Source: Tupaia tana (Eukaryota; Chordata; Mammalia; Scandentia; Tupaiidae). Taken from it: a stretch of 64,000 nt of DNA. Shown piece by piece: positions 33,261 through 44,278 of the stretch (the stretch's first letter is position 1; each line of letters begins with the position of its first letter). The stretch lies in NCBI GenBank assembly GCA_026018925.1, contig JAKSZU010000006.1, positions 131,791,592 to 131,855,591 on the forward strand, written 5' to 3'. Below the pieces are notes generated by a model. That model had not been told where the DNA came from. It was given only the letters and a program-made list of their open reading frames with translations, and did not search any database. Both the position numbers and the translations under genes were made by a program.

Positions 33261-33532
33261 GGGGCCAGCAGATGGCATAATGCTTATGTCACTGGACTCT
33301 CACATGGCTCATCTCAGTTCGAGTCCCAAACCCGGATGCTTAAAACTCTCACCAGGCATGTGTACATGCATGCCCAAAATCCCAAGAGGAGAATGGAGGA
33401 GAGGGGGATGTAGTTTGGCCAACCTCCTGGGGGGGGGGGGGGGGGGGTAATTTCTCACTTTCTGTCTCTCTGGTGAAGTCACACACTCTATAGCAAAAAT
33501 CTCTTCAGAATAAAAAGAAAAAAAAAAGAGAA
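33261..33532 (+). mobile_element. tRNA-derived SINE with G19 expansion
   Basis: Head GGGGCCAGCAGATGGCATAA, body, 3' end ACACACTCTATAGC and A-rich tail. The usual CCCCCCTGGGGGG site has become ACCTCCT followed by 19 G (33429-33447). Flanks AGAAATGGCATGTGGA (33245-33260) and AGACATGGAATGTGGA (33533-33548) are a mildly diverged target-site duplication. Confidence 0.9.
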
Positions 33533-33548
33533 AGACATGGAATGTGGA

Positions 33549-33829
33549 GATAAAGTCACAAAGTACAATTTCATAAAGAGAACATAGCTACTTTCAAGCC
33601 AAGTCAAGTTTGATAATACAATGACTGCAGCAGGTCTATATTTCAGTGTCAATAAAATGTGAGATAGTCAATTTCTCTTATCAAATAAATTTGCTAAGTA
33701 AGAATTAATTCCCAGCTGTACAAAGACAAAAGAGAAAGGTCTCAATTAAATTAGTTGCTCATTCACTAAATATTAATTGAACACACTTTGTGCAAAAAAA
33801 AAACCAAAAATGAGCTTTATATATATTTA
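33549..33829. other. Unassigned AT-rich sequence
   Basis: No feature recognised. Confidence 0.4.
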
Positions 33830-33830
33830 A

Positions 33831-33861
<31 letters not shown>

Positions 33862-34078
33862 CTTATTGCCAGAGGGCACATGCTTTCACCAGAGAGAGGA
33901 AAGAAGAAAGCACTGAAGTGTGGTCATGTTGCCATCTCTTCCCCTCCATTCCTCCGTCAGGAGTTTGGGCACGCACACATATACACACACCTGGGATGTT
34001 TCTCAAACCACCAAGGCTGAGATTCTTCAAATGGCACAGTCAGCCATGTGGGATCTGGCTCCCTTAATTCCCAATCAA
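33830..34078 (-). mobile_element. tRNA-derived SINE, old copy
   Basis: (CT)n at 33832-33855 lies in the tail region, then GGGCACATGCTTTCACCAGAG, CCCCTCCATTCCTCCGTCAGG and a diverged head complement. Confidence 0.7.
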
Positions 34079-34236
34079 TGAGACTAGCCCTACTTAATAT
34101 ATTTAAAACGTAGAATAACCCCACACAGTCAGCATGACATTGAGAGAAGTTATGTAGCTTGCCAGTACTCATAACCTTTTGGGGTATACAGATACATAAG
34201 GCATTTTTTTTTTCCTTTAAGAATTTTACTTTGGAT

Positions 34237-34497
34237 GGGACCAGCAGTTGGCACAATGGCTATGTCACTGGACTCCCATGTAGTCAACCGTAGTTCAAGT
34301 CACAAACCTGGTGACTTAAACTCATGCCAGGCACGTGTGTGTGTGTGCCCAAGATCCCAAGAGGAGAATGAAGGAGAAGGGATTGCAGCATGGCCATCCC
34401 CCCAGGGGGTGATGTCTCACTTTCTGTCTCTCTCTGTCTTTCTAGTAAGCGCACGCACCCTATAGCAAAAACCTCTAAAAAAAAAAAAAAAAAAAAA
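34237..34497 (+). mobile_element. tRNA-derived SINE, full length
   Basis: Starts GGGACCAGCAGTTGGCACAA, full body, 3' end GCGCACGCACCCTATAGC, A tail. Perfect direct repeat AAGAATTTTACTTTGG at 34219-34234 and 34498-34513. Confidence 0.94.
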
Positions 34498-34767
34498 AAG
34501 AATTTTACTTTGGGAAAAATCCCATTTGAGAATTATAATAATTGAAGGCATGAATTATGCACATTCTATATTCTATCCTGGCACAAAATATGGAACGTAA
34601 TATATATATGGGGTAAGAGTGAAATAATTACTATAACAACTCATCTTGAGAAGAATGTCAAGTACCTAAGAAAGACATTTGAATTGTTAAAGTGTCTCTG
34701 CATGTGAGAATAAAGATGATGAACATTTTTTATGTCAATATATTAACATGTGTCCAAATTAATTATT

Positions 34768-35020
34768 AAGGTTTTCCTCCCTATAGGTCACATGCACTCT
34801 TCAGAGAGAAAGAGAGAGACAGAGAAAGGGAAGGTAAGAAATCAACCCCCATGGGGGATGGCCATGCCACAATCCTTTCTCCTCTATTGTCCTCTAGGGA
34901 TTCTGGGCACCTGTGTACACACATCCAGTATGATCTTCAAGCCACTGGGTCCAGGACTTGAACTGAGGTCAACCATGTGGGAATCCAGCACCTTGACTAC
35001 CATGTCACCTGCTGGTCCCC
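34768..35020 (-). mobile_element. tRNA-derived SINE, older copy
   Basis: GGTCACATGCACTCTTCAGAG, CAACCCCCATGGGGGATGG palindrome, GGACTTGAACTGAGGTC, head ending CACCTGCTGGTCCCC. Confidence 0.85.
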
Positions 35021-35044
35021 AAGGTCCATTTTTAAAAAAATATC

Positions 35045-35045
35045 G

Positions 35046-35085
<40 letters not shown>

Positions 35086-35112
35086 AATTGCTAAAGGGTA
35101 TGTGTGCTCTAC

Positions 35113-35175
<63 letters not shown>

Positions 35176-35362
35176 ACCTTCCAATAAGGCATGGTCATTT
35201 TGCAATTTTCCCCCATTTTCCTGTTCTGTCAAGATTTAGGGCTTACAGTTTCATGCACCCAGCATGTTTTCAAGCTATCAGGGCCAGGATTTGAACCACA
35301 GTAAACCATGTGGGATTGGCTCCCTGTGTATCATACTTAACCTTTGCATTATGGGGCTGACT
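35045..35362 (-). mobile_element. tRNA-derived SINE with (TG)n tail and expanded (GA)n
   Basis: (TG)n at 35046-35083, GGGTATGTGTGCTCTACAGAG, (GA)n at 35113-35171, AAGCACCTTCCAATAAGGC, and a diverged head complement ending near 35362. Confidence 0.75.
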
Positions 35363-35427
35363 CTTATTTTAAATCTGTTTAACATAAATAGGGCTACTTT
35401 CAAATGCTCTTCGATGACATGGCTTTT

Positions 35428-35660
35428 CTTTAAAAGTTTACTTGTTTCATGAGAAAGAAAGAAAGGAAAAAAGAGACAGAGACTCCCACCAGGTCCACAT
35501 GCCATGGCTCATCCCCATTCTCAACCTTCCCAGATCACAGGCACACAAGCACACACCTAGCATGCTCAGAGAGGTCCTGGGACTTAAGCCCAGGGCCTTT
35601 CCCATGTGGGGCCAGACACATTACCACCGTCTCACCATCTTGCCCATAGAAGCATTGCTT
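35428..35660 (-). mobile_element. Second SINE family (family B), old copy
   Basis: TTTCATGAGAAAGAAAGAAAG, GAGACAGAGACTCCCACCAGG, CCCAGATCACAGGCACACAAG, GACTTAAGCCCAGGGCC, CCATGTGGGGCCAGACACATT and head complement ending CTTGCCCA. Confidence 0.6.
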
Positions 35661-35686
35661 CTTGAAAACATCATTAGGTTATTTTG

Positions 35687-35947
35687 GGAACCAGCAGTTA
35701 GCGTAATGGCTATGTCGCTGGACTCCCACGTAGTTGACCGCGGTTCGCATCCCGGACCCAGTGGCTTAAAACTCACGCCAGGCGCGTGTGTGTGCGTGCC
35801 CAAGATCCCGAGAGGAGAATGGAGGAGAAGGGATTGCGGCGTGAACATCCCCCCTGGGGGGTGATTTCTCACTTTCTGTCTCTCTGTCTCTCTCTGTCTG
35901 CCTGGCAAGCGCACGCGCCCTATAGCGAAAACCTCTCCAAAAATACA
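35687..35947 (+). mobile_element. tRNA-derived SINE, young, with 23-bp target-site duplication
   Basis: CpG-rich full-length copy, very short A tail. The 23-bp flanks at 35664-35686 and 35948-35970 are identical (start GAAAACATC, end TTATTTTG). Target reads TT|GAAAA. Confidence 0.96.
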
Positions 35948-35970
35948 GAAAACATCATTAGGTTATTTTG

Positions 35971-36285
35971 ATTTGTTAAGTTCTAGTTTTTCTTGAAATA
36001 TAACACAAGAGATCCCAAATTTTGTAGTATAGGATTATGAAAAATTCTAATCTGAATATCACAGTGTTGGAGGAAGTTTAATAATAGAAATTAATTAAAG
36101 GATAATCTAAAATTATGACTTAAGTAATAGATAATGTACAGTACTTAATATAGAGCTTTTGGTTTTCTGTCCACTTTCTAGGTACAGTAACTAACACATA
36201 CAAAATGGCCAAAAAACATTTTTTTAAACAGTAACAGTTTGGAAATGAATAGATGTAAAGCATTTTAGAGACATGACTACAGACC
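35971..36285. other. Unassigned AT-rich sequence
   Basis: No feature recognised. Confidence 0.4.
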
Positions 36286-36500
36286 CAGCTGTAGTGGTGC
36301 AGGCAGTAGGGCACCACTGCATGAAGCTGGGGCTGCATGGGAAGCCCAGGTTCAGTTTCTAGACCAACTTCAACAGGACAGGTGTGGTGTGTCGTGCCTG
36401 TAATCCTAGCTAACCGGGAGACTGGGGCAGGAGGGTAGTGGCATGGCTCAATCAAAAGTAACTCTCCCACCAACCCCTATCTCGTTTATAAAAGAAGCAG
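36286..36500 (+). mobile_element. Composite SINE: tRNA-like head plus 7SL/Alu-like body
   Basis: Head ACCCAGCTGTAGTGGTGCAG with GGCAGTAGGGCACCACTGC and a B-box-like GGTTCAGTTTCTAGACC. From about 36380, GTGGTGTGTCGTGCCTGTAA, CCTAGCTAACCGGGAG and ACTGGGGCAGGAGG clearly parallel the 7SL/Alu left-arm sequence. Related to the older copy at 6517-6726. Confidence 0.75.
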
Positions 36501-36507
36501 CAGCAGC

Positions 36508-36700
36508 AGCAGGAGCAGCAGTGGTGATTCAGTGGTACCACCACACTCTGCAATGCTGACCCACATCAGAAGGTTGCAGGTTCATGTCTCAAGGTTCCCC
36601 TGTAGACACCACCATGATCGGTGCTGGCCAAGGCAGGGATGGATTGTGATCTGAAGACCCTATTGGGGGCGCCTCTCTCTCTTTCACTTTCAAATGGGAG
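36508..36700 (+). mobile_element. Third tRNA-like SINE family (single copy seen)
   Basis: Preceded by a (CAG)n run (36496-36520). GTGGTGATTCAGTGGTACCACC resembles an A box region and GGTTGCAGGTTCATGTCTC a B box. The body includes GGCCAAGGCAGGGATGG and CTATTGGGGGCGCCTCTCTC, and it ends CACTTTCAAATGGG. Not the main family. Confidence 0.5.
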
Positions 36701-37839
36701 AAATTATTTTGAAATGTTGTATTATGCAATACTCTAACATATATTGTCTGTGTTAATGGTACACAGAAAGTGGATTACTCCAGTGACGAGATTGCATCTT
36801 TCACCCATTCTTTTGGCAAGAGCTCTTTGGAAATTCACAAACCCAACAGATTTCAATTCAACTCTTTTTGGTTTCACTTTCAGAAAAAGATACAAGAAAA
36901 AAAAAAAAAAGGTCATATGATAACCAAGAGCTTCAGGAAATAGTAATAGTAGATGCGAATAACCTATATGCTGAGCCAAAGCCCCTGATGACCTAAAAGT
37001 GCGGGCAGACTGGAGAACAGAGGACCATCTGAATGAGGTGAAAGGAGAAAACTGTAGAAAAGACCCTCGGATAGTGTCACTGCAGAAAAGACGCTCGGCC
37101 ATGTCATTTTCCCCTTTACACCTCCGGAGTTTATGTTTCCAAAGAGAGTGGTTTCTATAGTAATCAATGAAACAGTTACGAACGATGGAGTCCCTGCTGT
37201 GTGGCAAGTCCTGATAGATTTTTGAATTCTCTGAAAGGTTTGGCCACAAGGAAGAGGCTATTTAGGTTCCATGAAAGATGACATGGGAATAGGATTTGCT
37301 GAAACCAATTCTGTGATCAGAATCACTTCTTATATTAAAAACTACTAAACTGATTCCAGCTGCAATTGGCAAGCTTTAATACCTAATAAAGTTTCATTGA
37401 TACCTAAGAAGACAAAGAGAGAAAGTGTGAGAATGAACTTTCAGATAATGTTTAAATGGCACCTAATACCAAAACATTCTCTTAATTTTTACTGTAAGCC
37501 TCTTTTCCAATCAAAACACTAAAAAGTTATTAGAATGTTTAAATTGCTTGATTTTGGCATTGGCTTCCCCCCCCCCCCCATTCCTTTGGATGCCTTTCTA
37601 CTTTATGCTTCCATTTTTACTTACATAAAACAAGGATAATACCTGCCAAACTCCATTACAGTGTAGAGAAGAAAACTATTTCTTTTCCTTACCCATTGGG
37701 GCACATGACTGAGTCCCCATAACAAAGCTAGGTTAGCAAGAGAAAAACATACAGATTTAATATAAGTTCAACATTTTTTGTTTATGTGACAAGAGACTTC
37801 GGAAAGGATGACCCAAAGAGACAGGTAAATCTGTGTACT
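36701..37839. other. Unassigned sequence with a chance 171-codon minus frame
   Basis: A 171-codon frame (36734-37249, minus) has no recognisable domain, a phenylalanine run from an A-run at 36897-36911, and low complexity; probably not a gene. A 28-bp tandem duplication lies at 37052-37107 (CTGTAGAAAAGACCCTCGG and CTGCAGAAAAGACGCTCGG). C-run at 37567-37579. Confidence 0.5.
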
Positions 37840-38114
37840 TTTTTTTTTTTTTTTTTAAGAAGTTTTTTTCCTTATGGCATGTGTGTTCACCAAAGAGAGA
37901 GAGAGAATGAGACAGAGACAATGAGAGGGAAAGTGAGAAAGCAACCCCTAGAGGGGATGGCTATGCTGCAATCTCTTCTCTCCATTCTCCTGAGATCTTG
38001 GACACACACGCACATGCACCTGGTATAAATTTCAAGCCACTGGGTCTGGGACTTGAGCCATAGTTGGCCATCTGGGAGTCTAGCGACATAACCACTACAC
38101 CATCTGCTGGCCCC
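37840..38114 (-). mobile_element. tRNA-derived SINE, older copy
   Basis: T-run tail 37840-37857, GCATGTGTGTTCACCAAAGAG, GACTTGAGCCATAGTTGGC, head ending CCATCTGCTGGCCCC. Confidence 0.88.
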
Positions 38115-38275
38115 AACTGGTGTAGTTTTATGCTGGGTTTGATAGAGAAGTGAAGTCACGGAGAACGACTGGACAAAAACATATCACCAATGCTAATCAA
38201 CTGGAAGAAACTCAACAAGATCTGTTTGTCCAGATTCTTCGCTGTGTCTGTCTGTCTTTAGAAATAAGATGTCCC

Positions 38276-38551
38276 AGGAACCAGCAGTTAGCGTAATGGC
38301 TATGTCGCTGGACTCCCACGTAGTCGACCACGGTTCACATCCCGGACCCGGTGGCTTAAAACTCACGCTGGGCGTGTGTGTGTGCGTGCCCAAGATCCCG
38401 AGAGGAGAATGGAGGAGAAGGGATTGCGGCGTGACCATCCCCCCTGGGGGGTGATTTCTCGCTTTCTGTCTCTATGTCTCTCTCTGTCTGTCTGGCGAGC
38501 GCATGCGCCCTATAGCGAAAATCTCTCCAAAAAAAAAAAAAAAAAAAAGAA
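38276..38551 (+). mobile_element. tRNA-derived SINE, young full-length copy
   Basis: CpG-rich copy with long A tail. Perfect direct repeat AGAAATAAGATGTCCC at 38260-38275 and 38552-38567. Confidence 0.96.
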
Positions 38552-38567
38552 AGAAATAAGATGTCCC

Positions 38568-39160
38568 CTTTCTTCTGGTATAAGGAGGAAACCTCTGTAC
38601 TGAGAATCTTATCATCTGCTTTAAAGTAAAGAGCAGGAGAAGCTTAGAGAGCTGACCCCCCTGAGTTCTGTGACCTGCCCAGGAGAGAGGGAAAGGAGAA
38701 CGAGAAAGTAACCCTAAAGGGAAGTGCAGAGCGCGGCTGGTGGCATCACTAATGATAAGACCGACCTGTTGCCAGGAAGTTCTGCTCTCCTTATTTTCAC
38801 TCTTTCGTATACATTTTAAGTATGTTACATTTGAGGGGGAAGAAAACAGTACATGTCTCTTTTGTAAAAAAGCAGGGTCGCTAGGAAGAAAAAAAGCTGT
38901 TTTCTCAAATTCCATGCTGTCGTATTTTGGAGTAGTATGTCCTGAACTCCAATAATAATAGTATTGTACTGAGAAACAAGTAAGTATACACATAGAATAA
39001 TACATTTGAGAAACACATAAATAATGCTTTTCAGTTATATTCAAATGTATTATACAAGATATGACCTCCAAAAAGGAGGAATAAAATGAAGCAAAAGATG
39101 TAATTCAGAAATTACTCAGCGATCTCTTACTTTGCCTAGCATTAATATTATAAAGAAAGT
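38568..39160. other. Unassigned sequence
   Basis: The 199-codon minus frame (38472-39071) is unique sequence joined to the complement of the SINE at 38276; not regarded as a gene. Confidence 0.5.
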
Positions 39161-39427
39161 GGGAACCAGCAGTTAGCATAATGGCTATGTCGCTGGACTC
39201 CCACGTAGTCGACTGCGGTTCGCGTCCCGGACCTGGTGGCTTAAAACTCACGCCGGGCACGTGTGCGTGCGTGCCCAAGATCCCGAGAGGAGAATGGAGG
39301 AGAAGGGATTGCGGTGTGACCATCCCTCCTGGGGAGAGATTTCTTGCTTTCTGTCTCTATGTCTCTGTCTGTCTGGCGAGCACACACACCCTATAGCAAA
39401 AAACCTCTCCAAAAAAAAAAAAAAAAA
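39161..39427 (+). mobile_element. tRNA-derived SINE, young full-length copy
   Basis: GGGAACCAGCAGTTAGCATAA head, GGTTCGCGTCC B box, full body, A17 tail then (GA)n. No clear target-site duplication found. Confidence 0.94.
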
Positions 39428-39659
39428 GAGAGAGAGAGAGAAATATAACATTGTTCATATTGTTTATGGGTTGGAAAAATGAGTCTCTTCTTTTCTCTGA
39501 ATTGTGAATCAGGCTATTTAAATATCCATTCAATTATCTGCAATTGGGGGAAAACCCTTGCCCTATGGTTTCTCATTACATGGAAGTTAATATGCTGCAG
39601 CTTCCAATATGAAGTTTAGATTACTTTCAGGAAAAAACAAAATACCCTGTGTATCATTC

Positions 39660-39895
39660 TTTTTAGTTTCTTTCATGAGAGAGAGAAAGACAGAGTAAGT
39701 GTGCACAGAGAGACAGAGAAAGGTCTTGCCATGCCATAATCCTCCCCACCTCCCAGCACGCATTTCAGGAGCACCTGTAGGGTATGCTTGGCATGTTCAG
39801 TTCAACCCGGGAACTGAACCCAAGGTTTTCCCACATGGCTCCAAAGTCACACAGCAACACCCTACTACTTGCATCACCAACCCTACGCATCTTTG
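39660..39895 (-). mobile_element. Second SINE family (family B), old copy
   Basis: TTTCATGAGAGAGAGAAAGAC, GCCATGCCATAATCCTCCCC, GGTATGCTTGGCATGTTCAG, GAACTGAACCCAAGG, head complement with GCATCACCAACCC. Confidence 0.6.
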
Positions 39896-39899
39896 AAGG

Positions 39900-42800
39900 A
39901 AATGAGGGACATAAAATCATTAAGATTTTGTTACTGCCTGAGGAAATTAATTTGGGGCTGAGGAAAATGTCTGTCATGTTTACACTTCCTCAGAACAGGC
40001 TTCTGAATTTTTTGTTTTAATAAGGTAAAAAATTGCTTAACATTGTTTAAAGAAAAATAAAAAGAAATTCAATCAGCCAATGGATTGACAGCTTTGTTTC
40101 ATTTTGCTTTGTTTCTTAATGCAGAAATTGGCTACATAAATTGAATAACTTGCCTTAAAAGGAAAGAACCAGTGGGGTCAAGGGTCTGGCAGGAGGCTCG
40201 CCCCCTTCAGCAGTCTCTGATTTAACCTGTCTGGGAACAGCAATAATCTGAGTCTTTGAGACACTGAAAAAGCAAGACTATTGTAATGTCACAAAAGATA
40301 GAAAGAAAGACAAGAAACTACCTGACAATTGTCTTCAATAAGTTAATAAGGAAAATTTTGAAAAAACAGTAGAAATATTATAAAATTTGAGAAGTGGTCA
40401 TGTCCCTCCTCTTTATATAACAATTGCAATGGTAATTATTAGATTTAGCGCAGTAAAAAACAAAACAAAAAAAAACTGAATAATCTGTTATGAACTAAGA
40501 AATTGTTAATATTATCTCTTTCTATTAGGAGGGTTTTGTTTATTGTTTATTTTTAACTTTGGTTGCTAATTTACAAGTTAATAAATGTGTGAGGATTAGA
40601 TAATATCTATACACACTTTGAGTTCCTCTGATAGAACATGAATGTAATTACAGTATATATTATATAAGCCACAGGAAATGTGTACAATGAAGCCAAAAAA
40701 AAGTCTCTACACTTTTTTTTGGGTATTTAACCTCATTATCCAAACTTTAGAATAATAGTTACCTTTTATCTCATTTTTTCTTCTTAGCGACAGTGAGGGT
40801 AATTCAGAAAAATTGAAATGAATTTTGAAGATGACGCACACATCGATCTTGATGATTTAGGGAGGCTGACTTATCCCTCCTTTCATGCGGGATTATCTTT
40901 AATGTTTTCCAGGGAGCCCAAGTGCATCCGTGCAATGGCTCCCTAAATCTTTTTCTTTATAAAATAACCAGCCAGAATTCTTAGGATGGGCTATGAGAGA
41001 GGCAAAGACATTAAGATTCTCCAATGCACTAATTGATTTAGCAGCAGTTTAAAACAATGTTGAGCATTGTCAGAGATGCTCCTTGGAGGTATTAAATCAA
41101 GTTTCCCAAGATGGATTGCATGCTAACCACATACTATCTAAAAATCTCAAGGGCTGTTTATTGTTCTGCAATTTATGATCGTCTTGTTAGAGGATTGCAC
41201 ATCAGCTTCCCTTGAGCCTGGGAAGAAACAGAGACAAATAGCATGCAAACTATATTGAACAATTCATTATATTATATTGTAGAAACCTAAGCACAGTGTG
41301 GAGATAACCCTTTTATGCACGCTGCCTTATTGAACAGTAATCACTCTGTAATGCTTTAGATATTTAAATCATATTTATAATAACACATATTAATGTAACA
41401 TCCCTCATAAAGTTCTCAAGGCATTTTATGAGATATATAAACCATGGAAAAATACAAAATTTTAAAATGCAGATATACCTACCCTGGGGTCTTTGAGGCA
41501 ACCTAATGAGGAATATATACAAAATCCCAGGCTGACAGTTTAACTATTTAAATAGCATATAGAATAACTCAAACACATTTTAAGATATTGCTGGTTACGA
41601 ACTCATTCTTTATCTAAATATTTGGCCAGGTTGTGTAAGTGCTTATTTTCAGCTTTACTGTTATGGGTAGAAAGAAAGAGGGCTTAAAAATATTTAGGAC
41701 ATTTTCAATCAAAGCTTTCAAACTCACATGCCTGAAAATCAATCACTGGTTTGGGTTTATGTATTCTGTAGGATTACATTCTAGGAGCCATGGGGTTGGT
41801 TTCAAGCAAATGAAGGCATTTATCTTTGTATGTCTTGCTCAGATTTGGTATGGTGTTGTGTATCTACGTGCCCAATAGATAATCCAATAATGAGTTACTG
41901 ACTGATTAATTTGTTTATCTTCAAGGAAATGAAGAGTCTTGGGGTTTCATGAAGATACTTGATCCCTTTCACAATATGGGAGGTGGGCCATGGGAGATCT
42001 AAATTGAACTAGTAGCTTCAATTAAATTTTTCTTCTTGTTCTAAAAAGGTGAACAGTATGTAACAGTAGTGCTGGGGAGAATGACTTTCCAGTTCTGAAT
42101 GTTCATTCAGATGGAGCATCACCGTTTAGTGGTCAGTTTGCAATCAACAGGATGAACCCTGTCGTATGTACTGTACTAGGGTTCCCCTCCCCACCCCTTG
42201 CAGCGTTTTCTCATTTTTCACGCTCAAAGCAGAAATAATACAAAGAATGTTCTATTTATCCTGCTTTCTTATGAATGAGACATACACTGTTTTTTTTTCC
42301 CCCATAAAACTTACTTTACATGTTCAAAATTTATATGGAAGAGTAAAAATAAGGAGAATAGAACTTCCTGGCAAAAGGTCAGTCATATCATTAGTTATGC
42401 CACCAACTCCAGCTCTCCACTTCCCTTTATTGCATCTGGTTTTATTCTATCGTGCACATCCTTTATTCAGAAGTCAGAAGTTAGGAAGACATCAAGAGTT
42501 CAGGGAAAGGAATAAAATAAATACAGGGTAACGGATTCCCAAGTTGTTCAATGGTAGTTCTGGGATCAGAAACCTTCTTGACAACATCATCTGTAAGATA
42601 TTAGTATGGGCTAGAATGTTTCAAATGAAGGACACACTGTAGTCTGAATAGCTGGTTCCCTTTATATTGGGAAAGAATGGAACCCGGCTGGAATCAATTG
42701 TGAATACCGACGTTCACTTGTTTAGACATAATGAAAATTTTCTGTGGCATCCTGGAGGCTGTCTGGTCCTGTGTTCTTAATTTTTAAGAAAGCTGTTAAA

Positions 42801-42935
42801 TCTAGACATCAGCCTAGTGGTATTGCCACACTCTGTTTAAGTTGCAATACCAACACCCCTCTCTTTTTTTTTTCCTTAATGAAAATAGTGCTTTCTAGAA
42901 ATGAAACTAAGCTTAAATTTAACTGTTTTTTAAAG
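39900..42935. other. 3-kb SINE-free block, candidate conserved non-coding region
   Basis: No SINE, L1 or LTR recognised. 40790-41480 has dense, balanced AT-rich words typical of deeply conserved non-coding elements (AAATAGCATGCAAACTAT, GGCTGTTTATTGTTCTGC, TTGAACAATTCATT). An 11-bp perfect inverted repeat, GATTTAGGGAG/CTCCCTAAATC, lies at 40854-40864 and 40939-40949. The 121-codon plus frame 42166-42531 has no recognisable domain. Confidence 0.45.
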
Positions 42936-42939
42936 TCGT

Positions 42940-42959
42940 CTTCTTTTCTTTCTCTTTCT

Positions 42960-42999
<40 letters not shown>

Positions 43000-43020
43000 T
43001 TCTTTCTTTCTTTTCTCTTC

Positions 43021-43057
<37 letters not shown>

Positions 43058-43070
43058 TTTCTCTCTTTCT

Positions 43071-43125
<55 letters not shown>

Positions 43126-43133
43126 CTTTTTTA
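42940..43133. repeat. Compound (CTTT)n(CT)n(CTTT)n microsatellite
   Basis: About 190 bp of almost pure pyrimidine. It produces lysine/glutamate- or phenylalanine/serine/leucine-rich spurious frames on the two strands. Confidence 0.97.
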
Positions 43134-43849
43134 GAATAGATAAGTAGCTCTGCTGTTTTAACCAGAACTGTCTATACCATTTTTTCTCCAATTTTTTAAA
43201 TATAAAATGACAGGAAAGAAAAAAAAATATTTCCAGAAGTCCTGTAAGTTTAATAATCTCAATTCACTTAGATTTGTCATTTTTATATGATTACAATTCC
43301 TGGGAATGACTCACTGTTACATTTAATCGTGATTCATTTGGCAATTATTTATTGAGGACCCATTAGGGTGAGGGGTTCTGTGTTACATGTTGCGAATTCA
43401 ATAGCGAACGCAGAATGCCTGACTGCTTGGGTCCCCCAGTGGAAGCAATTTTAACTTCCAGATGACTAGATGATTTGGGGGTTAAGGGGAGATATAGATT
43501 TAGATACAGATATAGCTGACACAGACGTAGCTATCTCCAAAGTAGTTTTATGCCTGTTTAATTTAGCAAATTGGATAGACAAGGGCTAACATGTGTTTTC
43601 TTATTTTAAACAATTAATCAACCCTCCTCGTGCACTTATAATTGAGAACACTTCAAACAATGTTACTTGAATCAGAAGGAGTGACATTTCATTAAATACT
43701 CTCCCTGCACACATGCTAAGAGTGCTTGATGGGCTCAAGTTCTGTAGAAGTCTCCCCAGTAGATTTCAGGAGCTCTGGTTCCTTCCTATTACTAGTGTTG
43801 CTCTTAAGTCCTTTGAAAGTTGCCCTTTTGAAGCTGTCCATGTTTCCAT
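43134..43849. other. Mostly unassigned; L2-like remnant inside
   Basis: 43328-43450 (GGCAATTATTTATTGAGGACC, TTCAATAGCGAACGCAGAATG) resembles the complement of an L2 3' end. The rest is not recognised. Confidence 0.45.
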
Positions 43850-44040
43850 GGCACAGGAGTTTGCTGTTCAAGTGAAGCAGGATCCCACATGACAACCACG
43901 GTTCAAATTCCTAGCCTGGTCTACCAGAAAAACACCAGGCATATGTGCAAGTGTCCAAGATGCAGCTGGCTAGAGGACTGTTAGAAGGGCATTGTGGTGT
44001 GACCAGACTCTGTGAAGGATGCTCATCTTTAATGATAAAT
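43850..44040 (+). mobile_element. tRNA-derived SINE, old and truncated
   Basis: GATCCCACATGACAACCACGG, GTTCAAATTCCTAGCC, CACCAGGCATATGTGCAAGT, GGCATTGTGGTGTGACC. The CT-rich 3' part is lost. Confidence 0.65.
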
Positions 44041-44136
44041 AATAGTAAGTGTCACTGTACAATCAATACAGATACAAAATTATTGAAAGACTTATTTTTT
44101 TAAGAATTATTTATTTAATTTTATCTGTTGTTATTA

Positions 44137-44278
44137 TTAGGGCATGCATGCCCACCAGAGAGAGAGAGAGAGAGAGTGAGAGGAAAGTGTGAAAGCAAGC
44201 CACCAGGTCTGGGACTCTAACCATAGTCGGTTATTTGGGAGTCCAACACCTTAACTATTATGCCAGTTGTTGGCCCCC
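44137..44278 (-). mobile_element. tRNA-derived SINE, short subfamily
   Basis: GGGCATGCATGCCCACCAG, (GA)n, GTGTGAAAGCAAGCCACCAGG junction, head complement ending GTTGTTGGCCCC. Same central deletion as the four other short copies. Confidence 0.8.

Noticed and set aside
36734..37249. 171-codon open frame on the minus strand
   Set aside because: No domain, no signal peptide or family resemblance, contains a homopolymer-derived phenylalanine run; length is within chance for 64 kb.
38472..39071. 199-codon open frame on the minus strand
   Set aside because: Its C-terminal part is the complement of a SINE and its tail; the rest is unique sequence with no recognisable protein family.
42744..43191. 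131-codon plus and 90-codon minus frames
   Set aside because: Produced by the pyrimidine microsatellite at 42940-43133.
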